Shown here: positions 23,793 through 30,520 of the stretch, in pieces
Position numbering within the stretch: position 1 is the stretch's first letter
How the letters are laid out: each line of letters starts with the position of its first letter
Virus record (IMG/VR): IMGVR_UViG_3300015373_000006
Coordinates: 1 to 54,548 of that record
Direction: 5' to 3' (one strand)
Source: a virus
Length of the DNA: 54,548 bases
Notes under the pieces: model-generated
What the model was told of the DNA's origin: nothing
Seen by the model: the letters and a program-made list of their open reading frames with translations, nothing else
Database searches by the model: none
Program-made: the position numbers and the translations under genes

Positions 23793-24601
23793 AACAGCGC
23801 TCCCTGCGGATTTGGTGAGCCGATAGGGGGACCGAATACGTGCTTGCTCGTATCGACCTGGAACCTCGCGCACTCGCGGGCAGCAAGGAACGCCTTGAAG
23901 ATTTCGTCGTCGGTTCGCACCGGGACGACTTCGTAGTCGTAGGGCGAGATCACGATGCAGACTGCCCCTTCGGTCTGCGGCATCGGGCTGTGATCGGCCT
24001 CGGGGTCGAACAAGTAATATCGCTTTCCGCCAGCATAACGCTGTTCGGAAAGAACGCCAACCAATTCTGCACGACGATAGGCCGCAAGTTGTAGTGCAAC
24101 TTCTGGATACGGGGGACGAGACTTCTCGCGCCCACTTTCCAGCTTGGTGCCCTTTTTTACGTCGGTGGTTTTGATGTCGGCAACGACAGTTTTGCCATCC
24201 AGCTTGATGATCGCGTCGAGCGTTCCCGCATAGAAGCGCGAGGGGTTATAGACAGGACACTCTGCGAGTTGGAATGTCGGTCTGTGGTCGTTGAGGAAAT
24301 TCCGGTACTGCTCCGCGTAGGGCACGATTTCTTCTGCGACCTCGGGACTGACTCCGAGCGCCATCTTCTCGGCGGCCTCGTGTAGCTCTGTGCCTCGGGC
24401 TGATGCTTTGCCCGAGGAGCGGTAGCGAGCGCGGGTGAGGAAGTCCATCGCCTCCGTGCGGTCCATTTCCTTCCAGACGGGCCAACGGTCGAGCGCGGCC
24501 TCGGCTGTGGTGCGTACAGCCCAATTCACGAGGGGGTCGGATGTGCCCATTCCGATCTTCACGAGCGTCGTGACGCTCCAGAGCCGCAGCGGTTCAGCCA
24601 T
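23789..24601 (-). CDS. PD-(D/E)XK nuclease (Cas4/RecB-like), 270 aa
   Basis: YAGTLDAIIKLDGKTVVADIKTT carries the LDAI Asp and the D-I-K catalytic core; an upstream Glu in TELHEAAEKMALG and the later YPEVALQLAAYRRAE (Q-x3-Y) complete the RecB-family motif set. No cysteine cluster is present, so it is unlike Cas4 with Fe-S. It probably processes DNA ends in phage recombination or replication. The ATG at 24601 lies within the overlapping end of the upstream gene. Confidence 0.85.
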   Translation of the reverse strand: MAEPLRLWSVTTLVKIGMGTSDPLVNWAVRTTAEAALDRWPVWKEMDRTEAMDFLTRARYRSSGKASARGTELHEAAEKMALGVSPEVAEEIVPYAEQYRNFLNDHRPTFQLAECPVYNPSRFYAGTLDAIIKLDGKTVVADIKTTDVKKGTKLESGREKSRPPYPEVALQLAAYRRAELVGVLSEQRYAGGKRYYLFDPEADHSPMPQTEGAVCIVISPYDYEVVPVRTDDEIFKAFLAARECARFQVDTSKHVFGPPIGSPNPQGALL

Positions 24602-24833
24602 AGTGACGCTCCATGTGGTCGGCGACGAGCCAAGCGTGCCGTCGCTGCTTGTCGAGGGGCAGGTGCATGACGCGCTCGTTGTTCCAATTCGTCCACACGA
24701 CTTTGTGGCAGTAGGCCCGATCCATGACCATGATCTCGGTGCGTTCGACGCTGCCCTGGCCGCCGTCAGGAAGGATCGCGTAACCCGAGTTCTCACGCAC
24801 GATGAAACGGGAGCCTTCGGCCGTCGAAGGCAT
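24594..24833 (-). CDS. Hypothetical protein, 79 aa
   Basis: A beta-rich N-terminus (FIVRENSGYAILPDG) and a Trp/Asn-rich middle (VVWTNWNNERVMHLP); not recognised. The ATG overlaps the repressor stop in TAATG, so it is co-translated with the repressor. Confidence 0.6.
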   Translation of the reverse strand: MPSTAEGSRFIVRENSGYAILPDGGQGSVERTEIMVMDRAYCHKVVWTNWNNERVMHLPLDKQRRHAWLVADHMERHYG

Positions 24834-25057
24834 TAGACCGCTTCCGTCTTGAAGAACTCCAGGGATTTCCTCGTCGCCTTGGCGATCCGCCACACGACCA
24901 TTTCGGTGCGCGGCTCGTTGTGACCGCGCTCCCATCTGACCACCGTGCGCTCCCTGACGCCGATCAACAGCGCGAGCTGGAGTTGCGTCAGTCCGGCATC
25001 TTCACGGGCCGCTTTGATGCGGCTGCCGATGCCGTTGAGGGAAGGTTGGTCGGTCAT
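24833..25057 (-). CDS. XRE-family repressor, 74 aa
   Basis: The helix-turn-helix is GLTQLQLALLIGVRERTVVRWERG with the Q..LA..IGV....V..WE pattern of XRE/Cro proteins. There is little beyond the DNA-binding domain, so it is Cro-like in size. It is the first gene of the leftward early operon and faces two 8-bp direct repeats in the control region, which it probably binds. The ATG at 25057 was preferred; a longer frame runs through the promoter. Confidence 0.85.
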   Translation of the reverse strand: MTDQPSLNGIGSRIKAAREDAGLTQLQLALLIGVRERTVVRWERGHNEPRTEMVVWRIAKATRKSLEFFKTEAV

Positions 25058-25072
25058 GTGGGGAGTGGGAGC

Positions 25073-25165
25073 AGTATGGCATGACGGTCGGCTGACGGTC
25101 AAAGGTCGCGCCTGAGCAGGGGAAAAGGAAGTCGATTGACATGACACTCAGTTGGGACTTAGGAT
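25073..25165. promoter_or_regulatory. Divergent early control region with tandem operators
   Basis: Leftward promoter: TTGACC (25102-25097), 18 bp, CATACT (25078-25073). Rightward promoter: TTGACA (25136-25141), 18 bp, TAGGAT (25160-25165). Two copies of TGACGGTC (25082-25089, 25093-25100) lie 11 bp apart between the leftward boxes, on one face of the helix: likely operators of the XRE repressor. Confidence 0.7.
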
Positions 25166-25194
25166 GTGAGGGACTGAAGGAAAGGAGTGGTCTT

Positions 25195-25668
25195 TTGAGC
25201 GGCAACAACGGGGATGGACCCGTGACGGACTTCGATCTTCTGGCGCAGCAGATCGGGGATCAGTACGACCGTCTGCTCGCCGAGCGGGAGCCTTTGAAGG
25301 CGCGGCTCGCCGAGCTAGACGCAGACGTGAAGCGGTTGGAGCGGATGCTCCTGATCGCACGGCCGGAGTTGCGAGAGACGGTCGAGCCGAAGCCAAAGCC
25401 GAGGGGCAGTAGGGACGTGAAGGGCCGGACTTCGGAGGCCACACGCAACCGCGTGGTCGAGTTCATGCAGACGCATGACCCGGCCCCATATCGCGGCTTC
25501 GACCGCAACACCATTTCGGAGGCGCTTGGCCTCTCCGACTCGTCGGTGAGCTACGCCTTGAAGGAACTCCGCGCTGAGGAGCGCGTGCGGCTTGTCGGCA
25601 AGCTGCCGAGGCAGGATGGGCAAATGGGGATCGCCAAGTCGCTGTATGCGGTGATGCCGAATGGCTAG
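25195..25668 (+). CDS. Winged-helix regulator with coiled coil, 157 aa
   Basis: TTG start after AAGGAAAGGAG; upstream codons would lie in the promoter. Residues about 15-55 are a heptad-rich helix; the C-terminal half (FDRNTISEALGLSDSSVSYA and a basic wing ending KLPRQDG) is a winged helix. It is the first gene of the rightward operon opposite the repressor and probably regulates phage transcription. Confidence 0.7.
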   Translation: MSGNNGDGPVTDFDLLAQQIGDQYDRLLAEREPLKARLAELDADVKRLERMLLIARPELRETVEPKPKPRGSRDVKGRTSEATRNRVVEFMQTHDPAPYRGFDRNTISEALGLSDSSVSYALKELRAEERVRLVGKLPRQDGQMGIAKSLYAVMPNG

Positions 25669-26071
25669 CCCGAAGTCTCTAGCTCTGATGGAGTTCTCCG
25701 ACCGAGAGCTGCTGAACGTCATGCTCGACGTGGAGGATGAGAACGGCTACGTCACCACCGAGCAGTTGATGGAGACGATTGGCCTCGACCACAAGCACGC
25801 TCGCAGTTGCGTCGGTATCCGCCTCTCGTGGATGCGGCGCTACGGCGTCGTGGATCGGCACGAGAAGAAAGGCTGGACGCTCACGCCCATCGGTCGCAGG
25901 ATCGCGTTGGGCGCTCTGACCGACGAGGAGAAGAAGGTCCTCCGCGACCTGACCTCCGAGCAGTTGATGGAGGCGACCCGCGTGCTTACGGGCCGCTACC
26001 AGCGCGTCGGAGCAACGGCCAGCACGATGATGCGGCGGGCATGGCAGAACGGAACGGGGAGGCGCACATGA
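25661..26071 (+). CDS. Winged-helix-like protein, 136 aa
   Basis: GYVTTEQLMETIGLDHKHAR and VGIRLSWMRRYGVVDRHEKK fit a winged-helix fold with GWTLTPIGRRIAL as wing. The C-terminal helices are of unknown role. The start overlaps the preceding stop; the two regulators are co-expressed and may form a complex. Confidence 0.65.
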   Translation: MASPKSLALMEFSDRELLNVMLDVEDENGYVTTEQLMETIGLDHKHARSCVGIRLSWMRRYGVVDRHEKKGWTLTPIGRRIALGALTDEEKKVLRDLTSEQLMEATRVLTGRYQRVGATASTMMRRAWQNGTGRRT

Positions 26072-26451
26072 GTAGGACAGCAATCGCTCTGGCGTGGTCG
26101 TTCATTGTCGGCTTCGTTTGCCTCATCATCATCGGGCTGATGTTCGGCCTCCCGGCGTACAACCGCTACCAAGCGCGGGCGAACGCCAAGAACGAGACAG
26201 TCACGTCGCTGAAGCAAATCAAGATCGCGCAGAACCTCGCTCGGGCGAGGTACAAAACCTCCATTGGCCTGCGGAAGTCGCAGGACGAAATTCGCAAGAC
26301 GCTGACGCCTCTCTACGTGCAATTTGAGCTAGTGCAGGCGCTTCAGCAGATCGCCACCTCGGGATCGAACAACAGCATCATCTACCTGCCGACGAACCCG
26401 GTGAACGGGTTGCCTGTCGTGCCAACGTCGAACATCCAGGTGAACAAGTGA
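26068..26451 (+). CDS. Membrane protein with Band-7-like C-terminus, 127 aa
   Basis: One N-terminal membrane helix (IVGFVCLIIIGLMFGLP) is followed by a long charged helix and an end QALQQIATSGSNNSIIYLPT, which resembles the tail of prohibitin/SPFH (Band-7) proteins; the Band-7 domain itself is missing. It may form oligomers at the membrane. Its ATG overlaps the upstream stop in ATGA. Confidence 0.6.
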   Translation: MSRTAIALAWSFIVGFVCLIIIGLMFGLPAYNRYQARANAKNETVTSLKQIKIAQNLARARYKTSIGLRKSQDEIRKTLTPLYVQFELVQALQQIATSGSNNSIIYLPTNPVNGLPVVPTSNIQVNK

Positions 26452-26678
26452 CCGTCCTGCTCCCTGTGCTGGCGGTCATTGTGCTGCTGTGGTTCGGCTT
26501 CGTCATGTTCCTGTGCAACGACAACAGGGTCGTGATTCCGAAGTCGGTGCAGATCAGCGAAGCGCTGATTGCGGCGGCTGCACAATTCAACAAGGCCATG
26601 CGAGCTATGGCGGCTGCGATGATCTCGGCGACGGAGGCGGCGCGTCGTCTCAGCCTTGCTTTCCAGGGGCGGCGATGA
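26448..26678 (+). CDS. Single-pass membrane protein, 76 aa
   Basis: GTG start overlapping the upstream stop. A hydrophobic helix (LLPVLAVIVLLWFGFVMFLC) then an Ala/Met-rich amphipathic helix. Role unknown; part of the rightward membrane-protein operon. Confidence 0.65.
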   Translation: MTVLLPVLAVIVLLWFGFVMFLCNDNRVVIPKSVQISEALIAAAAQFNKAMRAMAAAMISATEAARRLSLAFQGRR

Positions 26679-26914
26679 AGCGGTTGCTCGCAGGTTTCGT
26701 CGCCGGGGTGATCCTGGCGAGCGCGAGCGTCGCGGGAGCTGCGAGCGGCTTGCTGCTACACCGCCATCAGGCGGTTTACTACAAGCGGATCGCCTGCGTC
26801 GGCGAGCGTTACAGCCTCGTTTGCCTGAAGAACCGCGACGGCTATCAGGTCAGCTACTCGCGCAGCGGCGTGTTCGTGTTCCACGGCCAGCACGTTGTTT
26901 GGCACTCGCGCTGA
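26675..26914 (+). CDS. Exported or membrane-anchored small protein, 79 aa
   Basis: MKRLLAGFVAGVILASASVA is a typical signal peptide; the mature part holds two Cys (CVGERYSLVC) that could form a disulfide, and a beta-rich end. It may reach the cell envelope, perhaps for superinfection control; this is inference. ATGA overlap with the previous gene. Confidence 0.6.
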   Translation: MKRLLAGFVAGVILASASVAGAASGLLLHRHQAVYYKRIACVGERYSLVCLKNRDGYQVSYSRSGVFVFHGQHVVWHSR

Positions 26915-27204
26915 TGTTCACCGTCTGGAAATACACGCTGCCCGTCGATGACGACCAATGGATCGAAATGCCAGCCGACGCGGAGATTCTGTTCGTCGCG
27001 TCGCAGCGGAACGAGATTAGCTTCCTCTCGTTGTGGGCGAAGGTCGATCCCTCTCGGCCGATGGTCAATCGCCGCATCCTGATTCGCGGCACCGGGCATC
27101 CCCTAGAGGTGGACGTGGCCTACATCGGGTCGGTGATCGTTGCTGACGGCGACATCGTGTGGCACGTATTCGATGGTTACGAGGAGGGAGCCATCACGGT
27201 TTGA
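26914..27204 (+). CDS. DUF7352-like protein, 96 aa
   Basis: WKYTLPVDDDQWIEMPADAE, LWAKVDPSRP and IRGTGHPLEVDVAYIG match a small phage and bacterial family that I recall as DUF7352; its members have no known function. The start is joined to the previous stop. Last gene of the rightward operon; 83 bp separate it from the convergent late genes, with no clear terminator. Confidence 0.65.
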   Translation: MFTVWKYTLPVDDDQWIEMPADAEILFVASQRNEISFLSLWAKVDPSRPMVNRRILIRGTGHPLEVDVAYIGSVIVADGDIVWHVFDGYEEGAITV

Positions 27205-27287
27205 TTTGGAGGGCAGGGCGACGCTAACGGGCTGGCACCGATGCGGCTGAGACGCGAGAGTTCGGCGGCTTTCCATCCTTTCCCGTC

Positions 27288-27809
27288 CTACGAGGTGCGC
27301 TCCGTCCCTGCCCCTCCACTCTCGCCGTTGGCGGTCGCCAAGAGACCGATGATCGTGGAGAACTGCGTCATCGCCTCGGTGTGCTGCTTGGCGAGCAATT
27401 CAATCAGGGCGCTGAGGTCAGTCTTAGTCTGCTCGACGCGCAGGTTTGCATTGAGTTCGGCGATCTGATTTTTCAACTCGTGACGAATAGCGCGTTGCTC
27501 CTCCGCATCCTGAGCGCGAGCATCTTCACGTTCGCGTAGGTGTTTTTCGAGGACCTTTATCTCCTCCCCGCGCTCCTCGGCGAGATTGCGCCAGAACGAG
27601 CGCATATTGTTCCGCAGCGTAAAGAGGCCGCTGGCAATAACGACCAACGCGGCGACGATGATTGAGCCGACAGTGATCGTATTGGAGAACTGAATTTGGG
27701 CTAGCAGGGCCACAAGGCTGCTGCCGTAGGCGAGGATCGACGTAATGCTCCGGGGAATTAGCCATCCTAAGAGCATTGCGGCGGCCCCGGAATGTCGATC
27801 CTTCGCCAT
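27288..27809 (-). CDS. Membrane protein with long coiled coil, 173 aa
   Basis: Two hydrophobic stretches in the first 60 residues (LLGWLIPRSI region and IIVAALVVIASGLF), then a helix with heptads over about 70 residues rich in Glu/Arg. The layout resembles spanin-like or cell-envelope proteins, but no lipobox is present. It is the last gene of the late operon, after the lysis genes. Confidence 0.6.
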   Translation of the reverse strand: MAKDRHSGAAAMLLGWLIPRSITSILAYGSSLVALLAQIQFSNTITVGSIIVAALVVIASGLFTLRNNMRSFWRNLAEERGEEIKVLEKHLREREDARAQDAEEQRAIRHELKNQIAELNANLRVEQTKTDLSALIELLAKQHTEAMTQFSTIIGLLATANGESGGAGTERTS

Positions 27810-28135
27810 CGCCCGAGCGTTTGAGTCGCGTGGCGCTCTAGCTCTTTTGCGAAATGCCTATCGAGCCGAGCGGTGACGAGATCGGGTTCCTCGGCCGCTG
27901 ACTCACGATACTCTCGGGCCTCGTGGAGCTGTAGCAGGTAGTGGTCGTGAAGAAAGCGCTTGACTTCGACTCGGTAGCGGTGAGCCGATGGGTAAATAGC
28001 ACGCTGATAAGCGCACGTACTCTGGCTCTGCCGTAGTCCGTAAACGGCAATCACAACCGCGATCAAGACCCCTAGACCCATCACGATGTAGGTTGCCGTC
28101 TGCCACCCGAAGTGTGGCTCCGGCTCCCTGTGCAT
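27767..28135 (-). CDS. Membrane protein, 122 aa
   Basis: MHREPEPHFG then a hydrophobic helix (TYIVMGLGVLIAVVIAVYGL) and a charged helical domain. AGAGGGGGACAA precedes the ATG. It overlaps the next gene by 43 bp. Possible lysis or envelope role from its position only. Confidence 0.6.
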   Translation of the reverse strand: MHREPEPHFGWQTATYIVMGLGVLIAVVIAVYGLRQSQSTCAYQRAIYPSAHRYRVEVKRFLHDHYLLQLHEAREYRESAAEEPDLVTARLDRHFAKELERHATQTLGRWRRIDIPGPPQCS

Positions 28136-28145
28136 TTGTCCCCCT

Positions 28146-28472
28146 CTACGGTCCTGTGAACAAACAGGTGAAGATTTTGACGTGGCCGCCCGGATGGTTG
28201 ATGACCAGCACTCCCGGCTCGTAATCGACGGCGCAACTGAAATCGCCAGCCGGACCCGGCGGCCCCTGGTCGCCCTTCGCCCCAGGCGGTCCGGGTGGCC
28301 CCGCAGCGCCATTCGTGAGATCAACCGTGACGGTGCGTGTGGGTGCCGTGCTAGCCGTGCTGCTTGCAACTGCCGCCGAGACGATGACGCCCGTGATGGC
28401 GGCAAGCGCAAGGCTGCCGATCATCAGGGCCGTCGCCTTCGACGGTACGAGGCTACGGATTCTGTCTCGCAA
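28146..28472 (-). CDS. Membrane-anchored collagen-like protein, 108 aa
   Basis: After a basic start comes a hydrophobic helix (ALMIGSLALAAITGVIVSAA); residues 55-77 are seven Gly-X-Y triplets rich in Pro, and the last 30 residues contain two cysteines. It may trimerise through the short collagen segment outside the membrane. TTG start behind GGGAGCGGAAC. It lies among the lysis genes, and the role is unknown. Confidence 0.7.
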   Translation of the reverse strand: MRDRIRSLVPSKATALMIGSLALAAITGVIVSAAVASSTASTAPTRTVTVDLTNGAAGPPGPPGAKGDQGPPGPAGDFSCAVDYEPGVLVINHPGGHVKIFTCLFTGP

Positions 28473-28695
28473 GTTCCGCTCCCTTCTCTAGCCCTCGCTC
28501 ATAGGCGTCCACCAGGGCTTGTTCGTTTTCCGCTCCGACTGTCGCAGCGGCCTTCTCTGCCGACTTTTTCTTCGTGATGCCGAGCGCCGCGAGCGCTCCG
28601 AGCAGCGAAGCCGCAGCAGTCATGGTCGCGCCCAGGCCAGCCATGTAGTGATCGACCTGGAATTGGGCTGTGTCGAAGGCGTTGGCGAGAATCAA
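28453..28695 (-). CDS. Possible membrane-associated protein, 80 aa
   Basis: TTG start eight bases after GGAGG. A weakly hydrophobic segment (GATMTAAASLLGALAALGI) followed by a charged helix. Could be a holin partner. A longer upstream frame is not supported. Confidence 0.55.
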   Translation of the reverse strand: MILANAFDTAQFQVDHYMAGLGATMTAAASLLGALAALGITKKKSAEKAAATVGAENEQALVDAYERGLEKGAELARQNP

Positions 28696-28799
28696 TCTGG
28701 GTGCCTCCAATTCCAGATTGCGATGCCGATGATGATGAGGACGATGCCTGTGGCGACGCCCCACATGAACCCGTGGAACGGAAAGAGGGAGGTAATCAC
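28692..28799 (-). CDS. Tiny membrane protein, 35 aa
   Basis: GTG start overlapping the holin stop; FMWGVATGIVLIIIGIAIW is a single strong membrane helix. Its tight overlap with the holin gene suggests a holin modulator, unproven. Confidence 0.6.
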   Translation of the reverse strand: MITSLFPFHGFMWGVATGIVLIIIGIAIWNWRHPD

Positions 28800-29065
28800 T
28801 TTGCGGCTTCGATAGCCTTCGTCGGCTCTGTCGTACCGTCCTCGGGCGGCTCTGTCGGCAGCGTTAGCGCTTGCGGGACTGCATCGTGAACCACGGGAGC
28901 GATGTAGCCGCCGATGAACGTGAGCAGGGTCGTGATCGACGCAGCGATGGTCGGCGGGATGTCGGTGTTCGCGTAGGTCTGAAGCAGGTAGATGATGAGC
29001 GCCGTGATCGACCCCGCGATAGTGGCCGAGGCGACCTTTGGGTGGAGGCTGGATGCAGAGTTCAC
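28796..29065 (-). CDS. Holin, 89 aa
   Basis: Two membrane helices (ATIAGSITALIIYLLQTY and TIAASITTLLTFIGGYIAP) joined by a short polar turn, and an acidic Pro-rich tail: the two-helix holin type that follows endolysins in many actinophages. GTG start with AAAGGGGAGAAC upstream. It would form the inner-membrane holes that release the endolysin encoded just before it. Confidence 0.8.
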   Translation of the reverse strand: MNSASSLHPKVASATIAGSITALIIYLLQTYANTDIPPTIAASITTLLTFIGGYIAPVVHDAVPQALTLPTEPPEDGTTEPTKAIEAAK

Positions 29066-29077
29066 GTTCTCCCCTTT

Positions 29078-29764
29078 CTAGGCGAGTATCTGGCAGACAC
29101 GCTTCGGTGCGCGAGTGTCGTACCCCTGGTGGAGCGAGATCGGCCCCGGCTCGCTGCCGTGTGAGACGACGATGGGATCGGAAGCCTGTTGGACGCAGAT
29201 GGTCGTGTGCCAGCCCGTCCCCGGCCCGATCACGATGGGGTCGCCGGGTCGCGCGAGCGCGAGATTCGTTAGCACCTTGCCGTGGCGATAGGCGTTCGCA
29301 AGCAGCGTGCCCGTGTAGCCCATGTAGCGGTAGTTCAGGCCGGAGGGATCGGGCAAGCCTGAGGCCCAATAGCAGTACGTGACCCATCCCGAGCAGTCCG
29401 TCCAGATCGGCAAATGCCCCTTGGAGCCGTGGAGGTAGTCGTCCCGGCGACCGTCCTGCGTGTAGTGAATTGCGGCGTTGTGCAGCACTCCCCACTTTGC
29501 CCACTTGACCAGCGCCTCGCGGTGCGTCGCGCCGACAGCATCGGGGTTGGGCTGCGCGGCTACGGCGGCGTGGTACGCCTTCCACGCCCAACTGCCCCTC
29601 TTGTTGGCCTTGGCGAGTCGATACAGCCGCCAGGTGTGGAACCAGGCGGGCAAATGCTTTGGAGCATGGCGCGGCCGTGGGCCTTTCTTGCCGCCCCGAA
29701 TCCAGGCGTCCATGTGCCACGCCCATAGCGGAATCTTGTGCGGTGCGTCCGGTGGTCGGATCAT
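29078..29764 (-). CDS. NlpC/P60-type endolysin, 228 aa
   Basis: The catalytic set is C124 (IWTDCSGWVTYCYW), H186 (GPGTGWHTTICV) and a later polar residue near H202, in the order of NlpC/P60 cell-wall peptidases; the first 90 residues are basic and helical and may bind the wall. No signal peptide, so release depends on the holin downstream. It starts the lysis module after the minor tail genes. Confidence 0.85.
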   Translation of the reverse strand: MIRPPDAPHKIPLWAWHMDAWIRGGKKGPRPRHAPKHLPAWFHTWRLYRLAKANKRGSWAWKAYHAAVAAQPNPDAVGATHREALVKWAKWGVLHNAAIHYTQDGRRDDYLHGSKGHLPIWTDCSGWVTYCYWASGLPDPSGLNYRYMGYTGTLLANAYRHGKVLTNLALARPGDPIVIGPGTGWHTTICVQQASDPIVVSHGSEPGPISLHQGYDTRAPKRVCQILA

Positions 29765-29955
29765 TTTGTTCCTCCGTTGCCGTTTCGCAACACCGAAACT
29801 GCTGGCGTTACGCCGAGTGCGATCAGGCCCGCTCCGACGATGTAATGGTTCGGATCATCGTCTATTGCCGTCTCATAAACAAGTAGGAAGATGCCGACCA
29901 CAATCAGCGCGAGGCTGCGTGCCACGGACAGCCACAGAACTACGCGATTCCCCAT
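29761..29955 (-). CDS. Two-pass membrane protein, 64 aa
   Basis: Two hydrophobic segments (ARSLALIVVGIFLLVY and YIVGAGLIALGVTPAVSV) with a negatively charged loop between. ATG overlapping the tail gene's stop. Possible second holin or antiholin. Confidence 0.6.
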   Translation of the reverse strand: MGNRVVLWLSVARSLALIVVGIFLLVYETAIDDDPNHYIVGAGLIALGVTPAVSVLRNGNGGTK

Positions 29956-30308
29956 ACCACATCCCCATTCTGTTTCACGGTCAAGGGCGTGAAAGTGCCG
30001 ATGTCGTCCGTCGCTGGCAGATGCACGTCGTAGTCCCAGGTCAGCGGAAGCGTGAAGATCGTGTCGCCGAGAGAACCGCCCGTCACCGATCCCTGGATTT
30101 CGATGCCGGGGAGCGATGAATCGAGGTCCTTCGCGGGCAGGAACCGATAGCGCATCGGCGATTTCGTGCCCCCTACGTTGTCGAATCCGTTTTGGAACGC
30201 TGGCTCGTCGGTATCGCCGACGTAGTGCCAATTAGACGGGATCGGATCAGCGCCACGCCAATTATGGTCGTTGGCATGGATGAGGGGTTGGTTCTGCTCT
30301 TTGTTCAC
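29940..30308 (-). CDS. Probable minor tail protein, 122 aa
   Basis: Asn/Trp-rich beta protein (NHYVG-like region, then TFTPLTVKQNGDVVWGIA) without known domain. GTG start overlapping the PKD protein's stop. Its place after the minor tail protein suggests a tail-tip part. Confidence 0.55.
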   Translation of the reverse strand: MNKEQNQPLIHANDHNWRGADPIPSNWHYVGDTDEPAFQNGFDNVGGTKSPMRYRFLPAKDLDSSLPGIEIQGSVTGGSLGDTIFTLPLTWDYDVHLPATDDIGTFTPLTVKQNGDVVWGIA

Positions 30309-30520
30309 GTCACATGAACCGATTTGATGACCGTGTTCGTACCATCCGGCGTGGTCCCCGTGATCTGAAGATGCACGCTGTAGATACCGGGAGCCGCGTA
30401 ATTGTGCGTCGGGTTCTGGGTGGTCGAGGTGCCGCCGTCACCGAAGTTCCAGGCCCATGCCGTGATCGGCCCGGACGGTCCCGGTGTCGAGAGGTCGTAG
30501 AAGGCAACCGTGACGCTCAT
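30305..30520 (-). CDS. Single PKD-domain protein, 71 aa
   Basis: The core WAWNFGDGGTSTTQNPTHNY followed by a strand is the PKD signature (W-x-FGDG ... HxY). The protein is just one PKD domain, a beta sandwich often used to bind sugars or extend surface proteins. Between two tail genes it probably decorates the tail tip. Confidence 0.8.
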   Translation of the reverse strand: MSVTVAFYDLSTPGPSGPITAWAWNFGDGGTSTTQNPTHNYAAPGIYSVHLQITGTTPDGTNTVIKSVHVT

